DNA of 64,000 nt from Jacaranda mimosifolia (GCA_018894105.1 CM032126.1:25208391-25272390), one strand, 5' to 3'. Shown: positions 23,312 through 37,313, counted from the stretch's first letter. Notes: generated by a model not told the origin, from the letters alone. Program-made: numbers and translations.

Positions 23312-23690
23312 CTGATTAAAAATTAGACTGGCACCTCCAACCAAAGATTTGCAAGTGCAACGAGGTCAAACAAATATATCAAACTGAAAATGAAGCAGAT
23401 TTTCCCCAATTCTCCTACCCATCTGGGGGATATCAAAATTCTGAATTTACAAAGCTCAATAGACAGCGATAATAAAATTATTTTGTGGGCTCGCAGTTCA
23501 TGAATATTTGGACAAGATTGAAGAAAAACGAAGGATTTTGGGGGGTTGATATATCCAATTGGATAAGCCCGCAACACGCAGCTGTATTTCTAACAATTTC
23601 GAGCCATTAAAATTAAAATCGTCAAATTTGGAATCTGAAGATGATATGGTATTGGCTTTCTAAGTGAAAATCTCAAATGACGTAAAACAC
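23312..23690 (-). other. Probable TOC90 leader exon
   Basis: On the minus strand this segment lies between a TATA box (23,718-23,711) and a good 5' splice site (ATCAG|GTAAAA at 23,312). It contains no long frame linked to TOC90, as expected for a non-coding leader. Assignment to TOC90 is by strand and lack of another candidate gene. Confidence 0.38.
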
Positions 23691-23710
23691 CCTCGCAGAA
23701 TTCTTGTCAA

Positions 23711-23718
23711 TTTATATA
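23711..23718 (-). promoter_or_regulatory. Candidate TOC90 TATA box
   Basis: The minus strand has TATATAAA in the context GGAAATATATAAATTGAC. An ACGT-core motif (AAACGTGTGTG) lies about 20 bp upstream and a TTACGTCATT motif about 40 bp downstream of it; ACGT cores are bZIP-type sites. Predicted transcription start near 23,685. Confidence 0.4.
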
Positions 23719-23759
23719 TTTCCACACACACACGTTTCACGCCGCGGATTAAAAAACAT

Positions 23760-24837
23760 ATGTTCTTCAGAGAATATTGATTATATTTTTTCAAAAAATA
23801 ATATATATTTTTAAATTTTTTTCAAAATATACATTTTTTAATATATATATATATATTATATATTTTATTATTATTTTAATATTAAAAAAAATACTTAATT
23901 TTATTTTTACCTTAAAAATTCAATAAAAAAATACTAATTTGATTATTACAGTAAAAAATACCTCCCCCAAAACATAAATAAATATTCCAAAAAATAATTT
24001 TTATATTTTTCAATAATTTATTCTTTCAAAATACATAATAAATATATAATAAAATCACACAAAATACACAACCAAACATTTCCTTAATTGGACGGAGAAC
24101 TAGAAATGAAAACAATGGGATGGGAGCCCACCACTCCAATCCCGATTAGATTAAAATTAAATTGGTTATAAGAATAATAACACAATAATTAGTAACAGTT
24201 TTCTGGGATGGAGCCCAAATTGAAAACATTGGACGGCACCAAATATTTGCTTAAGTAATTTACCGATTATATTTAGGATTCAACTACAAAAATTTGAAAT
24301 AAATATTCCTCGACATACTTAAAAAAACTAGATATTTGTATCTTTCACGTGATTTATCAAATAATAATTAGCTCCTTTATTAATATCGTCATAAAATTTT
24401 CTGAAAAAATAAAACTTATATCCTTTATTAGAATTACATATCTCTCTCTAGAAACATGTTTAATATACACAAGTCTCCTTCTCCGTCAAAGTTTTGTTTC
24501 ACACCTAGAGACATACATACATATATATTTACACTATTAGTAAATAATCTATCCTATTTTTGTGTGGTTTTAATTTTATTTTTTTTAAAATACCCTCATT
24601 TTCCTTTTTAAATACTCTATAGAGTAATTATCATCATACTACTAAACCCACTACTACTACATAATAGTTTCACAAAGATTATACAATGATTATATATAAT
24701 TTCATTTTTCTGTAACTTTTTTCCATATTTCTAACTTCTTTTTGTAGGTGCAATTTCTTCCCTAAATTAATTTTTTACTTTTACCTAATAATATTCTATC
24801 CACAGCTACATGAACAAGTTTGTCATTGGTGCTAATG
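23760..24837. other. AT-rich intergenic DNA
   Basis: Very AT-rich, with (TA)n near 23,840-23,862 and A/T runs. No gene or defined element. Confidence 0.4.
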
Positions 24838-24842
24838 AATTA

Positions 24843-25500
24843 TGTTGGAAAGAAGTTTTAAAATTTCTTCAATTTATTTTATTTTCAACAAATCATTTTA
24901 TCATGTGTCTTAACATGACAACTAATGTGCCTATTTATTTTACTCATTTCATATTTATGGCCTTAATATTATTTTATTTAATATATTTGATCATTTTATT
25001 TTATCATTATTGGGCCTAATTATAATTGAATTTATGGTGGTTTTATGATACTTTTAGTGGCCCATTAATCTTTTCTAAATGATCAAACATTTACTATTAT
25101 ATAAAGGGGTCATAATCTTTCTTTGGCACATAGAGTTGGTGTGAGTTTTAAATTGTTTTATTTTATACACTCCCCACAAGTTTTTGTGTTTTTGGCAACG
25201 TGAATATAGACTAGTTCTTAGTCTCCTCGTGGTTGTGTATATGGGATGAGACACCGCTATGACTTATGGGTTTTATCTTTGTGTCATGATCAGCCACTAG
25301 TACCGGCACAAATAGAGGCAATCATGGTTTTAGAACAGCGACAAGTATCATAACTCTCCATTGATCCAGCTCCAATTTCCTCATTGTTTATGCGGTTTGG
25401 TTGATCACTTTCTTAATTATTATTTTATAAAATTATGATCATATGAATTATTTTTACTTTATTTTATATTTTAACAAAAATCACACAATTATCCACAACA
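24843..25500 (+). repeat. Left LTR
   Basis: 658 bp, TGTTGG...CAACA. Contains a TATATAAAGG TATA-type box near 25,097-25,106. Confidence 0.88.
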
Positions 25501-28500
25501 ATCTAAAGCCATGATATTATGTTAATTTGTGTAATAGAAAACTAACTGCTAATGATTATTTTATGCGTTATGATTATATTTCTACGTGAATTTGTTGATC
25601 GAGAATGCTTCCCAAACAAACATACTTGCTAGTCAAATCATATGAGAAGTATTAAAACTATATGGTGGAGAAGTGGTATCATTTTCTTCAAGCAGTACAA
25701 GAAGAGAGGAAGCTTGAGTGTTGGTAAGCGTGCATGATTAAAGCAATTGGAAATGTATGCTTTGTATAATCCTGCTCTACATTCATCTATTCATTTATCC
25801 ATAATGCGAATCCCATTGCGTAGTTTTAAGCTAAAAATGATATGGAGAATTTTATATCAAATTTATGGAAGAAAAGAACACTTAAAAAAATATTAAAATA
25901 AAATAAATAAATGGAGTAAATAAGGATTTTGAGGAGTATGATGCAGCGTTAAAAGGTATTTCAAATTATGTGATCTTTACTTATTATTTCTAATTCTATG
26001 TAAAACATATATAGATGGACAACTTGGGGGATGTAGAATTTTAGAGTGTTATTTCTTAACTGACGGTATATTGTATGATTATTCCAAATAGGATATATAG
26101 AATATTTAGCATAAAGTTAATGGACAATTGCTTTCGTTATTTACTATCAAATCTCCTGATATTTGCCCATCTAGTGCTCGTAAGACCTATTACATGGGTT
26201 TGTAATTTGTGAAAATCTCTATATTTTAGAGTTTGGTGGGTGTATTTTGTTAATTAATGGTCTCTTACCTTCTATAATTGGGATCCACTATATAAAGTAG
26301 TTATTGAATATTATTGTTAAAACTCTTCTAAAAGTACAAATTATTTTAATAAGATGCACTAGTGTGTATGAATTTAGTAAAAGGGAAAAAGAAGAAGAAT
26401 ACTTGGCGAATGTTGTGTCAGGATCCCTCACCCACACAAAATTAATGGAGTGGATATATGAGAAATAATGGAGTGAAATTATGTTAATAGAGCAAAGTAA
26501 TGGTTCGTGAGTCATTTAATTTCATAACGGTTGATTTATTCTTAAGAGGTATAATGAGCAAATAAAATATTTATTATAATAAATAGAGGTGATTATTACA
26601 TAATTGATTATGTGCAAATTATAACATAATTATGTGGATTAACACTGCATTATTAGCTATATAACGTATGATATGGTAATGGATACAAATAATAGTGTCT
26701 AATTGCTTCATCAATCTCTCCCTAGAATTGAAGGAAAATTACTGTAAATGATGATGACGATGATATGTACATATGTGTATGATGTATACATATATATGGT
26801 GAATAAGTCGTAACTTGGATTGCAAAGGAGAATTAAATTCACATTTATAGCATCCCTCAAATTTAATCTAGGTGTCTATATGTCTAGTGTACTTGATTTT
26901 CTGTATCCAAATACATTATGCGTAATTTATAATGACATTATTGCTGAGTTTGTATTTTCAGTTAAGTGTGTAACTTTCAGGTTTTATATGACAATAAGAA
27001 ATGCTTGCCAACGTAAAAATTTAACTTCTTGACCTACAGTTCAACGTTTCAATTGGATCAGTTCACTAAGAATGAGATTGCTTTCAAGAAATAATTTTTT
27101 TTTAAATTCTATTTATAGTGCTTTACATGTTATTTTATTCATAAGATGGAATTCAATTATTAAATTTGAACCACTTTACATTTTTATTTCGTAAAGGGAA
27201 CACATTACTTTGGGAAAATTGTTGATGAACCCGTATGTTGGTTATTTCCAATTGTTAGTGGTTCAATAAGTGGAGAATTTATTTGATCTTTAGTGGCTGT
27301 TTATTTTATTATTAGAAATGTGAAATATCTTTGCCGTAATGATTTACCAGTTTAGCAGCATATTTATTGAAATTGATGGTGATGCTATATTGCATTCATT
27401 GCCATGTTAATTCACCATAAGTACTATAGTGAAGTGTGGGGGTAAAAATATTCATTTGGTTTGCAAATAAAATTTTGAAATTTGTTGCCCTAGCCCTTGT
27501 ATTAACACCATGAATTTATATTTTAATATTTTAGTTGCAAGTGTATAATTGTTGGTTTGTATATGAAAGCTTAAAAATACGAAGAGATCACTTCTTTGTA
27601 CTTTCTCCAATTATAACAAAAATGTGGGGATTTAGGTGGATTTCAAAATCATTTAAAAAATTTTAATACTCTATTTTCTTGAATTTATAAGTATTCAGGA
27701 AGTATGTATCAAATAGATGGGAGATGGCCAAAACAATAATCTCTTAAAAGAAAACTCAAACTCCAAAAATACTGTTAAGAATTTACAAGTGATATTTAGT
27801 TTTACTTTCATGGATCTAATAATATATTATTTGTGGAGTTTTATCTTATAAAACAGGTCCACGTGCATAAGTGAGTGAATACAAGAAGGGGTGCAAAATG
27901 AAATAAGAGGCATGTGATGTTATATTCCATGAGATGAAAAAACTACCTCGGGGACTAGCGTGGAGGCTAGATCCTTAATCATCGAGGGGGATGGGCTAAG
28001 TCCATAAGGGAGTAACCTCCGGGAGTAACCCAACCTTGTAATTGGAGACCCCATGAAGAAGGTTTAATGGGTAGGAACAACCCGTACTGTGTGACTCATA
28101 TATATAGCACTAATTTTAAGGAGAGTGTACATGAGATATCTCTTTCCCATTCCTAAGGTAAAGTGCTATAATAATGTGATGTTAGGCTAGACTTTGACCC
28201 TTAACGAGACCGAAGCAAGATTTCTGCGAGGTATGGATCACACACACCTTTGGAGGGCTCACCTAAGTGAGAGTTGCCATGGGCCGTGGCTATGGGTTTG
28301 GGCTAACCCTAGAAACCTCATGACAATCAAGATTGAGCGTAGGGCCATTAACGCGCTAACCCTCCATAACCATGTCCTAAGTCAACATCGTGTGTGTGGT
28401 AATTGAAGTTTGGCTCAAGGGACCCAATTCAAGGCTTAGTCCATTATGGCTCCCTCAAATGGATATTGCCAACGCTAAGTGTATGTTCAAGCCCGGAAAG

Positions 28501-28583
28501 CACATGCACCGATTGCACGGTATAAGTTGCCATCATATTTATTTTTATATTAAATTTCAGAAATTTTAAATCTTGTGGGGGAT
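25501..28583 (+). other. Interior of the LTR element, non-coding
   Basis: The first 2.3 kb is AT-rich with no frame over 80 codons. The last 0.65 kb (about 27,930-28,560) is distinctly more GC-rich and complex (ACCTCGGGGACTAGCGTGGA, GGGAGTAACCTCCGGGAGTA), possibly a retained 3' segment of the parent element, but contains no open pol frame. Confidence 0.6.
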
Positions 28584-29241
28584 TGTTGGAAATAAGTTTT
28601 AAAATTTCTTCAATTTATTTTATTTCCAACAAATCATTTTATCACGTGTCTTAACATGACAACTAATGTGCCTGTTTATTTTACTCATTTCATATTTATG
28701 GCCTCAATATCATTTTACTTAATATATTTGACCACTTTATTTTATCATTATTGGGCCTATTTATAATTGAATTTGTGGTGGTTTTATGATGCTTTTAGTG
28801 GCCTATTAATCTTTTCTAAATGGTCAAACGTTTACTATTATATAAAGGGGCCATAATCTTTCTTTGGCACATAGAGTTGGTGTGAGTTTTAAATTGTTTT
28901 ATTTTATACACTCCCCATAAGTTTTTGTGTTTTTGGCAACGTGACTATAGACTAGTTCTTAGTCTCCTCGTGGTCGTGTATATGGGATGAGACACCGCTA
29001 TGACTAATGGGTTTTATCTTGGTGTCATGATCAGCCACTAGTACCGGCACAAATGGAGGCAATCATGGTTTTAGGACAGCGACAAGTATCGTGACTCTCC
29101 GTTGATCCAGCTCCAATTTCCTCATTGTTTATGCGGTTTGGTTGATCACTTTCTTAATTATTATTTTATAAAATTATGATCATGTGAATTATTTTTACTT
29201 TATTTTATATTTTAATACAAATTACACAATTATCCACAACA
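28584..29241 (+). repeat. Right LTR
   Basis: 658 bp, same ends as the left LTR, immediately preceded by the polypurine tract. Confidence 0.88.
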
Positions 29242-29246
29242 AATTA

Positions 29247-31900
29247 TTCTACGTCAATTATTTTCAAATTATATAAATTTCGATATCATTATAGTAAACT
29301 TAATTTTTATTAAATGCATACGCATTAAGGTGTGCATAGACGATTAGTATATATACATCAAACTTGGTTTGGATATATATTATTATATATATATATATAA
29401 TAATAAAAATTTTAGTTGTTACCCTTTTGTCTCTTTATGTTTTTCTCATTTATCACCATCTATAGAAAAACTCAAAATCAAGCTCCAACATCCTCTATCA
29501 TTGCGTCCGTTGACATTGAAATTGATGAGACGAGTTCTGTTTTGGCATTGGGTTTGGGTGTTGGTCACCAACAACAATATTCATATTGGTGCCAAAACAC
29601 TCTGTCTTAGTCTGCCTTACAATGACTATAATATGCGCTCCGATGGCATCAGCTTGGTGGTGTCAGGTGTGTGAATAATGAATATGGGGAAGGATTTTGT
29701 GACTAGATCGTATCTCTATACTGTGTTATACAGGAATTTGACATATTTAATCATAATTAATTAATGATATTTTTATTTTTTATTATAATAAAAGAAATTC
29801 TTATTGATTGATAACTTTTTTATGCCATTCAAAAACTATCAATACATAAATCATTCTCCATTCTTATTGCTATTATTTAATCAGAAGTAATTTCTCTAAT
29901 TAATTACTAATTTCTACCTTGAGTGTACATGAATTGTTGTTTTAGTGAATTCATCACAAATCTTCTTCTTTAACCTAAATCCTTTTTTGTGGTCTTGATG
30001 TGTGTTTTGATCATATAGTTATAGTTATTTAAAGGTTGTATTTAACTAAACGTAACTGGTGAAAACATTGTGATTGAACTAATATGTCTTTTAAAAAAGT
30101 ATTGATATATTGGATAAACATGTCTATTAGAGGACATGTATCTTATCAAAGTGTTGATTGAATAGACATATTTACTAGAGTGCTTGTATAGAATCTCATT
30201 TTTTACACAATTACATTAATTCTTTTATATAAACATATTCTTTCTTATTAATGACTCACCTTATCTCGACTATTAATATATATATATATATATATATTTG
30301 ACCTACTAGCTAGACTAGTTCAATAATTCAACCTACTCTGAGTGGGCGCCTAAAAAATTTCCTAAATTTTAAGCTTAATTTTAATTTATCATGAATAAAA
30401 AATTGAAAATAAGTTATGAAGTACAATTGAAAATAAGACGTAACCTTCTCCTCGTTATTATTAAGGCTAGCCTGAGATTTTTTTATCTCCAAGTAGTTCC
30501 ATTTGGCTCCCTGTTAAGTCCATATTTTTATTCATATTAATATCAAATCTAGAAGTTAATAAATAATTTTCTTGCTTAGAAAGTGAATCTCATGCTAATT
30601 GATGTAAAATTGAACTTGCAAAACATTAGATGAAAAATGCAAACAAGGGAGTACTTAGCACAAGGTGGCGGAAAAGTTTGGTGATTTAAGTTAAGGGCAG
30701 ACAAAAGAATCATTTGATTATCTTATTTTTTACAGGACTTTGTTATATAATACAAATAGATTTTTTATATAGTTAGTTGTGGTTCAGATTTTTTAGTTTT
30801 GAAGACAGACTTAGAGTTTCATGAATTTTCAGGATTTGAAAGCAGAAAAAATTGGGACACTTTTCGTTTAAGAATAAAGTTTCTTCTCCTTTTTACTCTT
30901 TCTTTTTAATTTTGTAATATTTATAATATTTTAATTTAATCATATTTTTTTTGATGATTCAGATATGAACTAATTTATTTTTTTAGAATTATGGTTGAAC
31001 AATTCGAATAAATTGGTGTTTAAAATTTCCTCCATCAATTTAATTGATATTTCAGTTATTTTTCTATAGTGTGTTTTCCCCATTCTGACCAACAATTGAA
31101 CATACTTGTAAAACCCTAGAAATCTTGGAAAAGTTAATTTAGGATTAATTAATGATAAGAGAGAGCCTAAGGTTAGTAATTCGTAGTAGATGGATAAAAT
31201 AATTAATTAATTTGTTAATTTGTGAGTATGATAGAAACTTACCTACTTGTCCTATGATATATTTTCATCCATAATTTAATTAATTCACATGAAAATATAG
31301 TAAATAAGGAATTTTGCCACAAATAACTTAGGAGAACCCTCTAACTTCATTAGGCTCAACACAATATTTCATTTATTAAATTCCGATGATGGAATTAAAG
31401 AAACTAATGCAATCGAATTAGAAAAATCATAATTCTAAGCCTTAAATTCTGATTCAAAACCCACTTTATTAGAATGTTTCATTGTATAGTTTAGTCTTTA
31501 AAATAAAGTCAATTAAATTATTATTTGGATAAAGCAAGTATGTGATAATTTGTACTTAGTAATGAAGAGTTTAGTTCCTTATGGGATTGACACTTTCTTT
31601 ATTATTGTATTACTTGTTGCAACACATATTTTTGTATTATTGTTTTTATTACTCATTTTGTAGTCTAATACATAGGTCGATGGGTGAAGCCATCAATTGA
31701 GACTAAGACAAGTTGATTGCCTCAGTTGATACTACTAAATGAAGAAAAAAGTGCCTTTCCCTAAATAGGCTTAGCTAACAACGGTGGCGTCAACTCATAT
31801 TGCTTAAAATCAAACAAAACATTCCTTAGAATTTTAAAGAATGGAAGGTTGTTACCTACCATGTGCAAAATGAATTGATTAAGAGTAAAAGTTTGACCGA
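29247..31900. other. AT-rich intergenic DNA
   Basis: No supportable gene. A (TA)n microsatellite lies at about 30,276-30,297. A 101-codon frame at 29,369-29,674 starts in a TA-repeat and is not credible. Confidence 0.4.
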
Positions 31901-31949
31901 CCAAGCATTGAACCATTTTGACCAATACTTTGGATTGTCTAAATCTTCT

Positions 31950-34900
31950 TCGTGTTAGCCTCGATCACTAATTGACTAACTAAACATCCTAAAAATTTTC
32001 CATCTCAAAGGCCAAAAGTGCATTTTATGAGATTGAGCTTTGTGCCAAAATTTCTAAGGATAGCGAATGTATGCTCAAGGTCATCTAGGAGGTTAACCTT
32101 CTTCTCGCTTTTTATGACCATGCCATTGATGTGTACTTTCATTGACTTCCTAATATCATCTTTGAATATAAGATTGATAGAGGTGTCGATAAGTTGCCTC
32201 AGTATTTTTTAGCCCGCAGGGCATGACCATACAACAATATATGATCTTTTTTTGGCAATGACATAAGGTCTTATCTTTATCTTTGACCGCCATAAAAAAT
32301 TAGATAGTAACCATAGAAGGTATCCATCATGCTAAGCATTGTAGATATCACTACAAAATAGAGGAGCATGTTGATCCTTGGTAATATAGGTAATGGTCCT
32401 TAGGACACACCTTGTTTGCTTATTTGCCATTTGCCTTCGTGCTTAGGTACTAAAACTATGCAACACTCCTAGTTTCTGAACTAAGCCTTGACCATGTATC
32501 CAACATCGAGCAACTTGTTTATCTCTTCTTCAATTATTTTATTTATTTCTTCCTTAGAGATCTATTTCTTTTGCTTGATTGACTTAAATGCATGAGCAAT
32601 ATTCAATCTATGAACAATGATGTTAGGTTCACGTCTTGCAATTGTGATGCCTTCCATGCAAAGATGCCTTTATTCTATTCTAGAAACTCAATTGATATAC
32701 ACTGTGATTAGTGGTCCACGTGTTTACCAATCTTGGTTATTTTTTACAAATTCCAAGGCTTGAGCTTGATCATCTTATTATCCTCCATTGGCTCCTAATA
32801 TCCTCAAACTTTCTTTTTTTGCTACTCCTTTCCATGGGGAAATTTGGCAACTAGCATATTTCTTCCATTTATGCCTTGACAATGCTCCTTTCTTTACCAG
32901 TACATCAATTGAGATATTGTAAGATTTCTCTAATATTGCTCAATACCTCATCTAGTTAGGAATTTCATTTTTATGTGGTAGGTTGACATAATTGCTTAGA
33001 AGTTGTTCAGAATTGGCCTTCAGAAATATTGTAAGCAAAAGGCACATGGACAACCAGATACTTCACTATTAGCATGCACCTCTTTCGAGTAGTGCCAAGT
33101 AAAATCACTGGTTGGATAGATCCTAATGATGTTACTTCCGATCCTCTGAACCCAACCAGGGATGTGTGAATGGCTCAAGGTAGATCCTCCCTAGATCCAT
33201 TTTCTTCAATATTGAGTAAAATATGATCTTGGCCGAGCTACTATTATAAATCAGTATGTCTTATAGTAATAATTGTAAACTTCAAAGGTAACGACCATAT
33301 ATATGATAGTTGGACCTCTCTTCCATGACTAGGAAAGAAATGTGCTCAAGGTCGTCATCTATAAATGAGTGAGTATCTCTACTTGAAGATACGTGCATCA
33401 CATCCTTTTTGGAGGGCTTTCTATTTATTTATTTATTCTTTAGCCTACCTTGACCTATTTTCTTGATAATTTAAAATCCCCTCTTATTAATGTACTAGTG
33501 ATTGTATCTAATACTCCTTCGAGGGGGAGTTTCTTCTTGTTAATTCCATGCTTTTTGTGGTTTGTTCCTCCTTAAATTGCTATGACAATCCCATCATGTA
33601 AGTAATCATCTCGTTGTTCCTATTGCCTTTCCTTTTGATCAATTACAAATATTAGGATAACTTTACTGGATCAGGTGCTCAATCTCATTGTGTAATTGAA
33701 ACAGTCCTCCATATGGTGGCCTTTTATTTGTGGATAGACAAAACTTATTGCAACTTATGTTATCTACTCGCTTAAGGATCTTTTGGGGGGTTTTCAACAT
33801 ATTCTCATATGTGAGGCTAATAAGAACTTTCCTGGTAGCATTGAGGGGTGGATAATTGTGAAATCGTTGGATTAGTGATGATTCCCTTCTTACTATGGTT
33901 AGTTCTCTTTCTCATCCCTTTAATTCTTTTCTTTCTTCTTGGGGTTCTAAGCCCCATATCTCATTCGGTTCATGTTTTCTTGGGCCATGTACCTCTCCAC
34001 GAGGTCGAGTAGGTCTTCGATTGTATGGGGTTGTTCATGGACCAAAGCTTGGTACATTCCTTGTACCTCAACTTGAAAAGAGAATACAATAAGGAATTCG
34101 ATTAGTGAGTTATTGATTTTGAGGACTTTATTATTGAACCTAGTGAAGATATCCTTAATAATTTTCCCTCATTCTGCTAGAAAATGTGGATATGTATGTG
34201 GAGTGGCTTGCTTTTAAAATTTGTCACAAAGTGGGTTGTAACACAGGACCAACCTCGGTCAAATTTGGTAAACCAATATAAGGCCACATGTTGAAAAATG
34301 GTTAATAAAAGCTTTGGATGGATATGGTTATTATGCCCATGCAATTGTATGATGTGCTCAACTGCAGCAAGTGGTCTTGTGGATATGATGATTTATCATA
34401 TTTAGCAAACCGATTGGAACCTTATTATCTAATGCTATTCTCTGATCTAAGATTTTTGTTAGGAATAGATTTCTCACTCTTTCCGCTACCACAAATCAAA
34501 ATCATTCCCATAAGAGTTAGGGTCAAAGTTTTGGCATGACAAGCTTTCTAGGTGCCTATTCAACTTTACACCTACTTAGGTACTTCTTCCACTTCATCTT
34601 TGTTGGTAGGACGAAATGGCTTGCTCTATGAAACTTAGGTGCTTGACTGCTTGTGCAGTAGGGCTTGTTGGGGTCGGGAAAGCTCATCCACTATATTTGT
34701 AACTTCATTTTATGGGTAATATGTCTACCTAAGTCGATTATGTGAGAAGTCACAATCTCACCAAAGAGAATAAGTAATGTAGTTATACCATTCCTTTCTT
34801 GTGATCGTCATGCATGGGTTCCTACCATGATAGGTAATGTATTAAACTTGCAATCGGTCTTATGGGAGTATGTTTGTCTCTATTGATGTTGGAGAGCCAC
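31950..34900 (-). pseudogene. Decayed Ty3/gypsy gag-protease-RT (Tat-like)
   Basis: Read on the minus strand from right to left, the order is that of a gypsy polyprotein. A gag C-terminal part (about 34,100-33,700) has LLDLVERYMAQE, YLKTPQKILKRV and GGLFQLHNEIEHLI, as near the zinc-knuckle region. A protease-proximal segment (about 33,200-33,050) has LVGFRGSEV and YLVVHVPFAYN. A reverse transcriptase part (about 32,560-31,960) has a KLLDVGYM start, LVPKHEGKWQ and KLNLIKCTFGL. The catalytic YVDD box is replaced by HINGM near 32,130 (the following KSEKKV and LEHTFAIL match the family). There are many stops and frameshifts. The LTRs of this copy were not found. Confidence 0.6.
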
Positions 34901-35058
34901 CGTGCTTTACTTGTCAATGAGCTGATGGAGTTAGCTCATGGATAAGGTCCTAAACTATTTAGGCTGAGCACTAGGCTTTGGTATGCCTTTGTAGTTTTGG
35001 GATGGCAAATGTGATGGTGGATATGGTGGTAGTGATGGCTAAGAGTGCCTGTTGCTAA

Positions 35059-35714
35059 TAGAGATAGGCATTCGGGTCCGGGTATTGATCTTGAACTTGA
35101 CCCAATCAAAAAATGTACAATCGAGATGTGCATTTTTTGGTTTTATTGGGTATTGGTGCTCTACATCCGAACTGGGATTTGGGTATTAAATCCATGCCCG
35201 ATTGGGTACCGGGTACCTAATTAATTTAATTATTAATATAAAAAACAAAAAAAAAAGGAAAACTTATAAGTAAACAGCAGTTGCAGCAAGCCAGAAATAG
35301 AACATAAGAAAGAAACTCCACCCCCACCATCCCCATCCAAGGCTCTGATTCTGTTTCTTTATCCCTTCCCACCACCCATCCCCATTTTAGTGTCTTCTTC
35401 CACCGAATCCCACCTCCAATTGCTAAGTGTCGCCTCCCTCCTGCCTTCCCTTTACCACATGCGGCTTGGCACTCACTGTTATCCACATGTGCCTAGATTT
35501 TGATTCAAAATCTAGCCATCCAAAATTTGCCCAGGTCTTTTATTTTTCTTTAAAAAAAATAATAGTACTCGGTACCCAAACCAAAATTGGGTCCAGGATT
35601 AGGTACCTAAGGACCTAATAGTCTTTAACCTGGCCGAGATTAGGTATTATAATTTTGATCCCACCTAACCCGATCGTCTCGAACCCGGTCCTCCGGTCCC
35701 GATGTTCGCCCCTA
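35059..35714. mobile_element. hAT-type MITE (CGGGT-rich ends)
   Basis: Flanked by the perfect 8-bp duplication GTTGCTAA (35,051-35,058; 35,715-35,722). The right end on the minus strand is TAGGGGCGAACATCGGGACC; the left end is TAGAGATAGGCATTCGGGTC, a diverged copy. Both ends continue into GGGTACC/CCGGGT short motifs. No transposase; 656 bp. It sits just beyond the decayed gypsy element. Confidence 0.85.
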
Positions 35715-35722
35715 GTTGCTAA

Positions 35723-37300
35723 GGCTACACCTACTGCTAACCATTTTTCAAATATCATAGCACTAGTTGATAAAGGTAGTTTTGGTGGAGTTTACAGATG
35801 GGTTTCAAGTCAAGCTAAATAAAGAGCCTATTTGAGTCGGTAGAAGGGCGCCATTCAAACTTTCAACACGAGAAATATGAAAACTTGTTGAGGTAGCCCT
35901 TAGTCAAAACCTTTTAATTCTTAAATCAGATTGAACAACTAAGCACAAAGTTAAATAAGAAAGTTGAAAGGTGATCGAGGTATTAAAAACATATCGGTAG
36001 CATTAATGAGAGCATATATTTATAGTATATAAAAATCATTTGGGTGGGAGGTTGAAAAAATCCAATTACTCTTTTCATATGCTATAGAAATAAACTACAA
36101 TTATTGAGGTATAGGGACCTATGAGTTTTTTTGGTTGCCCCTAACTGGTAGGCAGTAGGGTCCTCTATGGTGTCATTTAATGTGATGAAGATGTTATGCA
36201 CATGAGACTCGCGAAGCAATTAATAAGACATCCGATGCATTTCATGAAACAAAATAGCCACCACCATTAGGTGTGGCGGGCATATTATGGACCTCATAAG
36301 GTTGTATATATGGTCGGCTTATTTTAGCGCCATGAGCTTTCTTAATTAAGTTGAGTTTTGCATCGAACATGAGTCGTCGACTTGAGGGTGGTTAATCCCA
36401 AATAGATCTCTTAACCACTAGCGACCTATAAATGGTTGTATAGTGTGAGACCGACTCATAGGTCCAATTAGGGTTGGGTTTCGCCAAAACTTTATTACCA
36501 TTGTATGGTCCTATGTGTCATGAAAAACATGCCACGGGGGCCTTGATTTGTGTCAAATCCTCTATTATCAAAATGAATTCTTTTAATAATAAAACTAAAT
36601 GTCAATGACAAGAATATCTTAATAAAACTATGTAGATAAAACGGTGTTTGTTTGAATCTTCAAATTGAATCTTTTTATTTTTCACTATTTTAAATTAGAA
36701 TATTTGTCTATATAAATATTCATTCGAACTAGTATTTATTTTTATTTTTAATTTTTTATATTTATTTTATTATCCTATTATCATATCAATTAAAATTAAA
36801 TTAAATTAGACATAAAAAAGTATAGTACTCATTTATCACTTTAAAATAATTAAATTATTCATTTTTTAGAAAAAACATGCCTTTTTATGCAGAAAAATAT
36901 AAACTTAATAAATTGTCATCCCTACATCATCCCTATTCAATATTTCGAGCAAATTATCTAAATATAATTTAAAAATCAATGAATTTTTTTTTATTTGTTT
37001 TAACAAACTTAAAACTCAACAATTGAATTGAAAACACAAACCACATATACCCCGCTATTGAATTTAAAATCCTTTCTTGTTTGAAGAGCTCAAAACACAC
37101 AATTAGCCAGGGTGAGTGAATCAAATTCTGAAAATGAGCTGGGATACTGAAAAACGGCTTACCCATAAAAGAAACGTTTTGTATTCCTTCTTTTGCCCTT
37201 TTCCTGTACTTATGATGCTAACTAAACTATCAAGCCTAACAACCCCATCACCCCCGACCCCGAAACACTGAATATAGCAAGAAAAAGCCCCCAGATATAC
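35723..37300. other. Spacer upstream of UBP22
   Basis: 36,600-37,000 is very AT-rich; 36,100-36,560 has more complex sequence that could be retroelement LTR remains. No supportable gene. Confidence 0.35.
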
Positions 37301-37313
37301 ACAGATTTCTCTG

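Larger units (their letters stand above)
24843..29241 (+). mobile_element. Complete non-autonomous LTR retrotransposon (copia-like ends)
   Basis: Two 658-bp direct repeats (24,843-25,500 and 28,584-29,241), each starting TGTTGGAAA and ending TATCCACAACA, are flanked by the 5-bp duplication AATTA (24,838-24,842; 29,242-29,246). A polypurine tract, TTGTGGGGGAT, lies directly before the right LTR, fixing plus orientation. TGTTGGAAA LTRs preceded by GTGGGGGAT are typical of plant Ty1/copia elements. The 3.08-kb interior has no gag-pol frame. I found no clear primer-binding site right after the left LTR. By eye the two LTRs differ at about 30 of 658 positions, mostly transitions. Confidence 0.88.
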
